DNA of 34,122 bases, from the NCBI GenBank assembly GCA_009692505.1, contig SHZC01000032.1, positions 1 to 34,122 of the forward strand, given 5' to 3'. The DNA comes from Myxococcales bacterium. GTDB taxonomy: Bacteria; Myxococcota_A; Bradymonadia; UBA7976; UBA1532. Shown here in pieces: positions 22,805 to 30,074 of the stretch. Both the position numbers and the translations under genes were made by a program. The notes under the pieces are model-generated. The model ran no database searches. It had not been told where the DNA came from and saw only the letters and a list, made by a program, of their open reading frames with translations. Numbering within the stretch: the stretch's first letter is position 1; every line of letters begins with the position of its first letter.

Positions 22805-22836
22805 TTCTCGGCACGACTGACCATTTGCGTCACCGC

Positions 22837-24234
22837 TCACTCCTCGTCGTCCGGGCCAACCTCGAGGTTGAGCTTCTGCAGCCGATAACGCAGTGATCGG
22901 AATGTAATGTTGAGGAGCTTCGAGGCCTCGGTCTTCTGACCGCCGGTCCGCTGAAGAGCCTGGGAGATGAGGCGTCGCTCGAGGGCGTCGACGGACTTGT
23001 CCAGATCGACCCCGTTCTCCGGTAGATCCGCGCCGGCCTCGATGATGGGCGGTGGCGCCGCGGAGACCCGGATGTGGGGCGGCAACGCGCTGACCGTGAT
23101 GCGCTCCGACTCCTCGAGCGCGACGGCCCGCTCAAGGAGGTTCTCAAGCTCTCGGACGTTCCCTTGATAGGTGTGACGCTGGAGCAACATGAGCGCCTCG
23201 GGCTCGATCTCCTCGATCCTCTTTCCCTGCTCGGCGGCAAACTTCGAGAGGAAGTGGTAGGCGAGCAGCGGGATGTCACCGGGTCGGTCGCGCAGCGGAG
23301 GCAGCTCGATGCTGATGACGTTGAGGCGGTAGTAGAGGTCCTCGCGAAACCGTCCGGCCTTCACCTCAGCGGCGAGGTCACGGTTGGTCGCCGAGATCAC
23401 CCGCACGTCGATCGGCGTCTCGCGGACGTCGCCGACGGGCTTGACCTGCCGCTCCTGAAGGACGCGGAGCAGCTTGACCTGCATCCCGGTGGGCAGCTCG
23501 CCGACCTCGTCGAGGAAGACGCTCCCTCCGGCGGCCGCTTTGAAGAGGCCATCCTTGTCCGCCATCGCCCCGGTGAACGCGCCGCGTCGATGGCCGAAGA
23601 GCTCACTCTCGAGGAGGTTCTCCGGGATGGCCCCGCAGTTGATGACGAGGAAGGGTCCGCGACTCCGCTCGCTGTGATCGTGAATGGCGCGGGCGACGAG
23701 CTCTTTGCCGGTCCCGCTCTTACCCAAGATGAGGATGTTCGTGCGTGTTCGGGCAACCCGCGTGACGAGATCCATGACCTGCTCCATCGGTCGACTCCGC
23801 CCGATGAGCCCCCTGAAACCTTTTTGCGTCGCCAACTCGCGGCGGAGCTCTTTCACATCGAGGACCGCCCGCCTCATCTGCAGGGCGCTCTCGATGACCG
23901 CTTGTGTCTGGTCGAGATCGAAGGGCTTGGAGAAGTAGGAGTACGCCCCCATCTTTATGGCCTCGACGGCGGTCTGGTGCGTGGCGAAAGCCGTCATAAT
24001 GATGATCGGCGTGTCGGGTCGCAGCTCGCGGCATCGCTCGAGGAGCACCATACCCTGCGCCCCCGGCATCCGAAGGTCCGTGATGACGAGATCGTATTCG
24101 TCCTCCTCCATGAGGCGCTGAATTCCAGTCGCACCATCGGACGCCAAGTCGACCTCGTGGCCGGCTTTCTTCAGGAAGATCTCCAGCATCTCGCGGATGG
24201 AGAGCTCATCATCGACGACCAGAATTCGGCTCAT
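22837..24234 (-). CDS. pilR: Sigma-54-dependent response regulator PilR
   Basis: 465 residues, standard NtrC layout. Receiver 1-120 with D53 in ITDLRMPG. AAA+ domain about 140-380: Walker A LGKSGTGKE (170-178), the sigma-54-contacting loop GAFTGA (218-223), a Walker B segment GGSVFLDEVGELP. C-terminal Fis-type helix-turn-helix in the last 40 residues (TEASKLLNITFRSLRYRL). It activates sigma-54 RNA polymerase when phosphorylated, classically at the pilA promoter. The ATG at 24234 overlaps the pilS stop (ATGA), so the pair is coupled. A 210-bp gap with a sigma-54 promoter and TGTC sites follows, so the pilin cluster beyond is the obvious target. Confidence 0.95.
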   Translation of the reverse strand: MSRILVVDDELSIREMLEIFLKKAGHEVDLASDGATGIQRLMEEDEYDLVITDLRMPGAQGMVLLERCRELRPDTPIIIMTAFATHQTAVEAIKMGAYSYFSKPFDLDQTQAVIESALQMRRAVLDVKELRRELATQKGFRGLIGRSRPMEQVMDLVTRVARTRTNILILGKSGTGKELVARAIHDHSERSRGPFLVINCGAIPENLLESELFGHRRGAFTGAMADKDGLFKAAAGGSVFLDEVGELPTGMQVKLLRVLQERQVKPVGDVRETPIDVRVISATNRDLAAEVKAGRFREDLYYRLNVISIELPPLRDRPGDIPLLAYHFLSKFAAEQGKRIEEIEPEALMLLQRHTYQGNVRELENLLERAVALEESERITVSALPPHIRVSAAPPPIIEAGADLPENGVDLDKSVDALERRLISQALQRTGGQKTEASKLLNITFRSLRYRLQKLNLEVGPDDEE

Positions 24235-25961
24235 GACAGACCCTCGATCAGGGAGTAATTCACGCCCAAGGTGACGCTTGCAGGCGGGGGGAAACGTACA
24301 AAAAACGAGGTGCCCAGTTCGGGCTCGCTCTCCACCCGGATGGATCCGCCGTGCTCTTCGATGATGCGGTGCACGAGCGCAAGTCCCAAGCCCGTACCCC
24401 GCGACTTCGTGCTGAAGAAGGGGTCGAAGATGCGCGTGAGGTTCTCGCGTGGGATGCCCGAGCCGCTGTCGACGACTCGAACCTCGACGGCGTCGTCGTC
24501 TGCGCCCCTTGAGCCAACGACAACCACGTGAATCTGGATCAAGCCGCCCTCCGTCATGGCCTCCGCCGAGTTGTTCATGAGGTTCCAGAAGATCTGCTTG
24601 AGCTGTCGGGGATCGCCCGCGACCCAGACCGTGTCCGCGACCATGAGGTCGACGCTCCAGCGGGCTCCTCCGCCCTCGCGTTGGTGCATATACCCGAAGA
24701 TCTGGACGACCTCTTCGAGCAGACCCCGGAGGTGCACGCGAACGAGCTCTGCCGGGGCGGGCCGGGCGAACTTCAGGAAGTCGGTGACCAGCGCGTTGAG
24801 TCGGTCGATCTCGCGAAGGGCGATCTCGATGAGCCGCCTGTCGGTCGCGTCGAGGGTGGCCGTCCGATTGAGCATCTGGATGCTCCCACTGATGCTCGCC
24901 AGGGGGTTGCGAATCTCGTGGGCGATCCCGGCGGCCATCTTTCCGACGGCGGCGAACTTTTCGGACCGACGCACCTGCTCCTCCATGTCACGCAGCGGCG
25001 TGAGGTCCTGGAACAGGATGATGTAGCCCTGATGAACGCCATCGGCGTCGAACAGCCTCGACTGGCTCATGCCCAGCGTTCGACCTGTGCCGTCGGCGAG
25101 GACAATCGACTGTTCCCAGCGATTGAGGTCCAGGGGGCCGTGCGCCTGATCGTCAAGCGGGTTTACCAAGCCGGGAAAGACCCCCTCGATGGCTCGGCCG
25201 ACCGTGGCGTCTCGACTCAGGCCGGTGATCCGCTCGGCCGCAGAGTTGAACACCAGGACGCGGCCGTCGAGCGCGTAACTGACGAGCCCCGACTGTAGGC
25301 TCGTGATGATGTACTCGTTCAGCGCGCGCAGCCGCTTGAGGTCGGCGCTGGCGGTCTCGAGGCGCCGACCGGTCGCGCGGAGCTGTTCGCTGAGGTGGCC
25401 GGCGAGCAGGGCGACCAGGTAAAGTGCCACGACGTTGGTCATCATGCTCAGGACCATCGATCGCGCCTCGAGGGCGGTCAGGCGCCCGGCGTCGACCGCG
25501 ACAAACCAGCCTTGGGCGGTGACTCCCAAGACAAGCAACGCCGCAACGGTCGCCAGGATCAAGGCGCCTTGTCGGAACACGACGATCGCCGAGTTCATGA
25601 CGGTCAGCGAGAACATGAAGAGGAAGACGCTCTCGCTGCCCCCGGTGAGGGTCACGAGCACGAGCGTCGTGCCCAAGTCGCCGAGGAGTTGAACGTAGGC
25701 GAAGGCCCGGTAGTACCGGGTGCGCGTCACGACGAGCGCGTAGATGATCGTCGCCGCGTAGGTGCCGATGATGAGCCCGAACATCGTCCGCGTGCCCGGG
25801 TCCGACAGGAAATCGGCGTCGTTGACGTTGACGAGCAACGTCGAGCCCAAGAGCACGGTGATCATCACCACGCGGAACAACATCAGCCATTGAATCTTGG
25901 CGACGATGTCCGGCGAGGTCGGTGTCTGCCCCTGGGCGAGAGGTCTGAACGCGGAGAGCAA
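24231..25961 (-). CDS. pilS: Sensor histidine kinase PilS
   Basis: 576 residues. An N-terminal membrane block with about six hydrophobic helices (about 20-190, IGTYAATIIYALVV, LLGDLGTTLVLVTL, and others) is followed by a PAS domain (about 205-325, with ALDGRVLVFNSAAERITGLS). HisKA has H348 in AGIAHEIRNPLASI and the HATPase has LKQIFWNLMNNSAEA, a DSGSGIP G1 box and GTGLGLALV. In other bacteria PilS senses pilin levels in the membrane and controls PilR. The TTG at 25961 is chosen from context: it lies 10 bases after the pilC stop, preceded by a G-rich site. It overlaps pilR by 4 bp. Confidence 0.93.
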   Translation of the reverse strand: MLSAFRPLAQGQTPTSPDIVAKIQWLMLFRVVMITVLLGSTLLVNVNDADFLSDPGTRTMFGLIIGTYAATIIYALVVTRTRYYRAFAYVQLLGDLGTTLVLVTLTGGSESVFLFMFSLTVMNSAIVVFRQGALILATVAALLVLGVTAQGWFVAVDAGRLTALEARSMVLSMMTNVVALYLVALLAGHLSEQLRATGRRLETASADLKRLRALNEYIITSLQSGLVSYALDGRVLVFNSAAERITGLSRDATVGRAIEGVFPGLVNPLDDQAHGPLDLNRWEQSIVLADGTGRTLGMSQSRLFDADGVHQGYIILFQDLTPLRDMEEQVRRSEKFAAVGKMAAGIAHEIRNPLASISGSIQMLNRTATLDATDRRLIEIALREIDRLNALVTDFLKFARPAPAELVRVHLRGLLEEVVQIFGYMHQREGGGARWSVDLMVADTVWVAGDPRQLKQIFWNLMNNSAEAMTEGGLIQIHVVVVGSRGADDDAVEVRVVDSGSGIPRENLTRIFDPFFSTKSRGTGLGLALVHRIIEEHGGSIRVESEPELGTSFFVRFPPPASVTLGVNYSLIEGLS

Positions 25962-25971
25962 TCGCCCCCGA

Positions 25972-27183
25972 TCAACTGGTCTTAACGTTGCCAGCGATTT
26001 CGAAAATGGGGAGGTACATGGCGATGAGCACGGTGCCGACGATGCCGCCGATGAAGACCATCATGAGGGGCTCGAGCAGCTTGGTGAGGCTGCCGACGGC
26101 GACCTCAACCTCCTCCTCGTAGAAGTCGGCGATCTTCTGAAGCATGGTGTCCATCGCGCCGGTGCTCTCACCGACGGCGATCATCTGGACGACCATGGAC
26201 GGGAACACATTGGTCTTGGCCAGGGGCTCCGCCATGTTGCTGCCCTCGCTGATCTTCTCGCGCACGAAGTAGATCGCACGCTCGATGACCTTGTTGCCGG
26301 CGGACTTCGCGACGATGTCGAGGGCGTCAAGGATGGGCACGCCCGAGGCGATCATGGTCCCCAGGGTTCGCGTGAACTTGGCGACGGCGACTTTGCGCAA
26401 GAGCGGTCCGAAGAGGGGCAACTTCAACATCACGGTGTCGAAGATCTCCTTGCCCTTCTCCTGACGCAGGGCCCACTTGAACCCATAGAAGGCGGCGCCG
26501 CCGATGACGACGATGGCCATGAAGTTGGCTTGGAACCAATGCGAGGCGCCAATCACGAACTGCGTCAACGCCGGCAGCTTGGCGTCTCCGAGATCGGCGA
26601 ACATGTTCTCGAAGGTCGGGATCACGTACTTCAAGAGGGCCGCGACGACCACGAGCGCGATGACCAAGATGGCCACCGGGTACACCATCGCGCCCTTGAC
26701 CTGCCGCACGAGCTTGACGTTCTTCTCGATGTACGTCGCGAGGCGATTGAGGATGGTGTCGAGGATACCGCCGATCTCACCGGCAGCCACGAGGTTGCAG
26801 AAGAGGTTGTCGAAGACGATGGGGTGACGCTTGAGGGAGTCGGCGAAGGTCGCGCCGCCTTCGACGTTGGCCTTCACGTCGAGAATGACCCTCTTGAAGG
26901 TCTTGTGCGGCTCCTGGTTGCCCAAGATCTCCAGGCACTGCACCAACGGCAGACCGGCGTCGATCATGGTGGCGAACTGGCGAACAAAGACGACGAGCTG
27001 AGCCTGGGAGACGCCGCCGCCCATAGAAGGAAGGTTGAGCGACTTGCCCTTCTTCTTGACCGTGAGCGGCTGGATGTTCTGCTGCCGGAGCTTCAGCATG
27101 ACGTCACGCTCGGCGTCCGCCTGCATCACGCCCTTCTTCACCTCACCGGTGCGCGTCCGGCCTTCCCAGACCCACTCGGCCAT
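25972..27183 (-). CDS. pilC: Inner-membrane platform protein PilC
   Basis: 403 residues, the normal PilC/GspF length. Two GspF domains are separated by membrane helices. It opens with AEWVWEGRTRTGEVKKG, has an N-terminal cytoplasmic part, then FVRQFATMIDAGLPLVQCL in domain one and FTRTLGTMIASGVPILDAL in domain two, and ends with a helix near MMVFIGGIVGTVLIAMYLP. The two F/T-R-x-L/F-A/G-T-M-I-x-x-G-x-P copies mark the internal duplication. It connects the PilB/PilT motors to the pilus base and is needed for pilin assembly. GGGAG lies 7 bases before ATG. A candidate sigma-70 promoter precedes it, so pilCSR may be a separate unit from pilBT. Confidence 0.96.
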   Translation of the reverse strand: MAEWVWEGRTRTGEVKKGVMQADAERDVMLKLRQQNIQPLTVKKKGKSLNLPSMGGGVSQAQLVVFVRQFATMIDAGLPLVQCLEILGNQEPHKTFKRVILDVKANVEGGATFADSLKRHPIVFDNLFCNLVAAGEIGGILDTILNRLATYIEKNVKLVRQVKGAMVYPVAILVIALVVVAALLKYVIPTFENMFADLGDAKLPALTQFVIGASHWFQANFMAIVVIGGAAFYGFKWALRQEKGKEIFDTVMLKLPLFGPLLRKVAVAKFTRTLGTMIASGVPILDALDIVAKSAGNKVIERAIYFVREKISEGSNMAEPLAKTNVFPSMVVQMIAVGESTGAMDTMLQKIADFYEEEVEVAVGSLTKLLEPLMMVFIGGIVGTVLIAMYLPIFEIAGNVKTS

Positions 27184-27228
27184 TGGAACTCTCCCTCTGT
27201 GCTGGTGGCGAACTCGACGTCGGCGGCG

Positions 27229-27257
27229 ATGATAGACGCGCCCTTACGGGGTCGCAA
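27229..27257 (-). promoter_or_regulatory. Candidate promoter of pilC-pilS-pilR
   Basis: On the minus strand TTGCGA (complement of 27252-27257) is separated by 17 bp from TATCAT (complement of 27229-27234). It lies in the 83-bp gap between the GT-C gene and pilC, about 45 bp from the pilC start. The -10 box TATCAT is the same as in the candidate upstream of the rpoH-type gene. Confidence 0.45.
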
Positions 27258-27266
27258 CAAGCGGGG

Positions 27267-28976
27267 TCAGGGGGCTTCGCTGGGGGCTTCGCTGGGGGCT
27301 TCGCTCGGCGCTGCGCTCGGCGCTGCGCTCGGCGTTGCTGACTGGGCCGTGGCGAGGGAGCCCGTGAGGTACTCGTGGCGCGTCTTGCAGCTCGCCTCGG
27401 TCACGCACTTCAGGTAACGGGCGACCGCGGACTCCGGCTGCTTCTTGTTCTCGAAGCAGTAGCCGAGCGAGTAGTGGACCCAACTGCCCATGACCTCGTT
27501 GGGGTGTTCCATGTCGACCTCGTGCACGGCCTCGTCGCAGCGCTCCTGCATGGCCAGCGCGTAGGCCAGGAAAGGCCAGGGGTTGTGGCCCCGAGGTTTG
27601 TGCAGCCCGCCTTCTCGGGCAGCCTCCTCGGCGGCTACATAATCGCCCTCGCGTAGCAGCGCCGAAGAGAGGCTCACCCAGCCGAAGGGTTCGTCGGGCT
27701 GGTCGATGGTCATCTGTCGAAAGAGCGTGCCGCTCGTCCTCCAGATCTGGATGCCGATTTGACACGGCACAAAGAGGGCGATGAACCACACGGCCGCGCC
27801 GAGGCTCGGCACGCGGGGCGGCAGGCGTCCGCAAAGGAGGCCGTAGATGAAGAGGGCGAAGCCGGGCAGGCCCATGTACAGCCACCGCTGCATGCCCGGC
27901 CAGTCCCGGACGGCGAGCAGCGTGATCGGCAGCACGGAGATGAGCCACCAGACGAACCCCAGCGTCGCGAGCCTTCGCCCTTGAACCCACGTCACGGCCA
28001 CGACCATGACGAGCGCGCCGAAGACGAACGCGGCCACCGTGACGTCGACCGTGTCGAGAGACTTGACCCAGAGGTAGAGGTACGTCACCGAGAGGTTCGT
28101 CGGCACAAGCACGCTCTGGAAGGCCCGAAGCAGGAGTGCTGAGGCTGATCTCATCAGGCCTTCGGGCGCCTCGAGGCCCGGCAGGGGTCCGTTCCCGCTG
28201 AGGGCCATCGCGCGCATGCCCAGGTAGCCGGCCAGCGCGACCGTCGCCGTGATCAGGACACGGGTCGACAGCGCCGGCAGGAAGCGGCGCATGGGCGACA
28301 GCGGCCCGGCGGAGCGGCTCGCCTCTCCGGCGAAGAGGACCGCCATGGGCAAGAACGTCAGCCCGGTCTCCTTGCCCATCAGCGACCAGAACAACATGAG
28401 CCCAGCCAACGCCGCGCGCGTCCAGGAGACGTTCGCATAGGAGACGAGGCGAATGGCGAGCGCGCCGAAGATGAGCGCGAAGACCTCGCTCCGACCGTTG
28501 ACCCAGGCGACGGCCTCGCAGGCCACGGGATGCACGGCAAAGAGGAGCGTCAAGGCCACGGCGACCCGGCGCGGCACCCAACGAAGCAGGGCCAGGCAGA
28601 CGCAGTACGCCGCCGCCGCGTGCAGGAGGTTGCTCGAGAGGTGATAGATCGCCGCGGACCCGGTCGTATTCCAGGGGATCAGCGACAAGAAGAAGTAGTC
28701 GACGACGAAGGACGCCAGCGACAGGGGCCGGTAGGTGCCGATCACGGCCTGCTGCATATTGGCCGACCACATCGCGTCGTGGACGAAGACCTCGAAGAAG
28801 GCTCTGCCGTTCTTGAGCCGGGAGCCGTCGACGAGGTTGTTGGCGTCGTCCCAAGCGAACCCTCCGAAGAGAGCCGGGATCCACAGGACGAAGACCAAGG
28901 CGGCGACGCAGGCGGCGAGCCGATGTTCAGAGGTCCGTCCGCGCCCATCGAGGAGCGCTCGGAGGGCCCCGATCAC
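27267..28976 (-). CDS. TMTC-like GT-C membrane protein with TPR tail inside the pilus operon
   Basis: 569 residues. About ten membrane helices; the first outer loop has GGFAWDDANN with D43-D44, the acidic pair expected for GT-C catalysis. RPLSLASFVVDYFF and AVHPVACEAVAWVNGRSEV (147-165) correspond to the His-Pro and Glu-x-V-x-x-x-x-G-R motifs of TMTC (DUF1736) O-mannosyltransferases. A TPR-like region lies at about 425-540 (FGWVSLSSALLREGDYVAAE, WVHYSLGYCFENKKQPESAV). The tail ends in Ser/Ala/Glu-Pro repeats. The GTG at 28976 overlaps the pilT stop (GTGA), so it is translated with pilT. Known relatives add mannose to secreted proteins. A role in glycosylating pilin is a reasonable inference from position, but substrate and sugar are unproven. 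Confidence 0.82.
   Translation of the reverse strand: MIGALRALLDGRGRTSEHRLAACVAALVFVLWIPALFGGFAWDDANNLVDGSRLKNGRAFFEVFVHDAMWSANMQQAVIGTYRPLSLASFVVDYFFLSLIPWNTTGSAAIYHLSSNLLHAAAAYCVCLALLRWVPRRVAVALTLLFAVHPVACEAVAWVNGRSEVFALIFGALAIRLVSYANVSWTRAALAGLMLFWSLMGKETGLTFLPMAVLFAGEASRSAGPLSPMRRFLPALSTRVLITATVALAGYLGMRAMALSGNGPLPGLEAPEGLMRSASALLLRAFQSVLVPTNLSVTYLYLWVKSLDTVDVTVAAFVFGALVMVVAVTWVQGRRLATLGFVWWLISVLPITLLAVRDWPGMQRWLYMGLPGFALFIYGLLCGRLPPRVPSLGAAVWFIALFVPCQIGIQIWRTSGTLFRQMTIDQPDEPFGWVSLSSALLREGDYVAAEEAAREGGLHKPRGHNPWPFLAYALAMQERCDEAVHEVDMEHPNEVMGSWVHYSLGYCFENKKQPESAVARYLKCVTEASCKTRHEYLTGSLATAQSATPSAAPSAAPSEAPSEAPSEAP
27270..27341 (-). repeat. Six 12-bp units at the end of the GT-C gene
   Basis: Three copies of GGGGGCTTCGCT (27270-27305), two of CGGCGCTGCGCT (27306-27329) and one variant (27330-27341) on the plus strand encode the last residues SAAPSAAPSEAPSEAP on the minus strand. 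The units are in frame, so copy number can change without frameshift. The tail should be disordered. Confidence 0.85.
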
Positions 28977-30055
28977 CGGGCGCTGGCCGAATTTCCGGTC
29001 GCGAGCAAGGTCTTCAATTCGTCCACGTCGTTAGAATGAGCCAAGGCGTCCTCCAACGTGATGTCCCCGCGCTGATAATGCCCAAGCAGCGACTGATTCA
29101 TCGTTTGCATTCCAAAACGATTCTGTCCGACCTGCATTTGACTATATATTTGATGAATCTTGTCCTCTCGAATCAAGTTCCGAATCGCTGCTGTGGGAAT
29201 CATAATCTCACAGGCCAGGACACGGCCCACACCTGAAGCTTTCATGATGAGCTGCTGGGCCACGATCCCTTCGAGGGTAAAGCTCAGCGCGGCCCGGACC
29301 TGGCCTTGTTGATGGGGCGGGAACATATCGATGATTCTGTTGATCGCTTGGATGGCGCCGCTGGTATGGAGCGTCGCCATACACAAGTGGCCCGTCTCGG
29401 AGATCGTCATCGCGGCCTCGACCGTCTCGAGATCACGCATCTCACCGACCAGCACGACGTCCGGATCCTGCCGGAGCACATACTTCAGTGCCATCTTGAA
29501 AGACTGCGTATCGGCGCCGATCTCTCGCTGATTGATGATCGAGTTCTTGTGGGCGTGCAGATACTCGATGGGATCTTCGATGGTCAGGATGTGGTAGTGC
29601 TTCTCGGTGTTGATCTTGTCCACCATCGCCGCGAGCGTCGTGGACTTTCCCGATCCGGTGGGGCCGGTCACCAAGACGAGGCCCTTGGTCTTGCTCGTCA
29701 GATCGGCGATGACCGCCGGCAGCCCGAGCTCATCGAAGTTGTGGATCTTCATCGGGATGACGCGGAACGCCGCAGAGACCGCGCCCCGTTGCATGAAGAG
29801 GTTGGCCCGAAATCGGCTCAGGCCTTTGACCCCGAAGCTGAGGTCGAGCTCATTGGCCTCTTCGAACTTATGCTTCTGCGACTCCGTCAGAAACGAGTAG
29901 CAGAGCTGCTGCGTATCCTCGCGCGTGAGCGGCGCGGTCTTGAGAGGGATGAGCTGACCGTCGATGCGGAGCTGAGCCGGAGAGCCGCACGTCACGTGCA
30001 GATCGCTCGCACCCTTCTCCACCATCAACTTCAGGAGCTGATGAAGATTCGCCAT
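28973..30055 (-). CDS. pilT: Pilus retraction ATPase PilT
   Basis: 360 residues. N-terminal PAS-like domain (about 1-105), then the RecA-like motor: Walker A GPTGSGKS (131-138), Asp box LTIEDPIEY, Walker B DPDVVLVGEMRD and His box TLHTSGAIQAINR (H230). The PilT-specific AIRNLIREDK (290-299) is present, as needed for retraction. It is a cytoplasmic hexamer that depolymerises pili. It lies 19 bp after pilB, and its stop overlaps the GTG of the GT-C gene. A stretch from about 29095 to 29215 (around AIRNLIREDK and the C-terminal helix) is clearly more AT-rich, with codons such as ATA and TTG rarely used elsewhere, although the protein is well conserved there. Confidence 0.97.
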   Translation of the reverse strand: MANLHQLLKLMVEKGASDLHVTCGSPAQLRIDGQLIPLKTAPLTREDTQQLCYSFLTESQKHKFEEANELDLSFGVKGLSRFRANLFMQRGAVSAAFRVIPMKIHNFDELGLPAVIADLTSKTKGLVLVTGPTGSGKSTTLAAMVDKINTEKHYHILTIEDPIEYLHAHKNSIINQREIGADTQSFKMALKYVLRQDPDVVLVGEMRDLETVEAAMTISETGHLCMATLHTSGAIQAINRIIDMFPPHQQGQVRAALSFTLEGIVAQQLIMKASGVGRVLACEIMIPTAAIRNLIREDKIHQIYSQMQVGQNRFGMQTMNQSLLGHYQRGDITLEDALAHSNDVDELKTLLATGNSASAR

Positions 30056-30074
30056 GTTCTTTGGGGCCTACGAT

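Noticed and set aside
23074..24258. 394-residue plus-strand open frame
   Set aside because: Antisense to pilR; low-complexity shadow.
25897..27417. 506-residue plus-strand open frame
   Set aside because: Antisense to pilS and pilC, rich in His/Asp/Glu/Arg as expected from the reverse of GC-rich codons, with no domain.
27244..28884. 546-residue minus-strand open frame
   Set aside because: Arg/Pro-rich frame-shifted shadow of the GT-C gene, no membrane helices or motifs.
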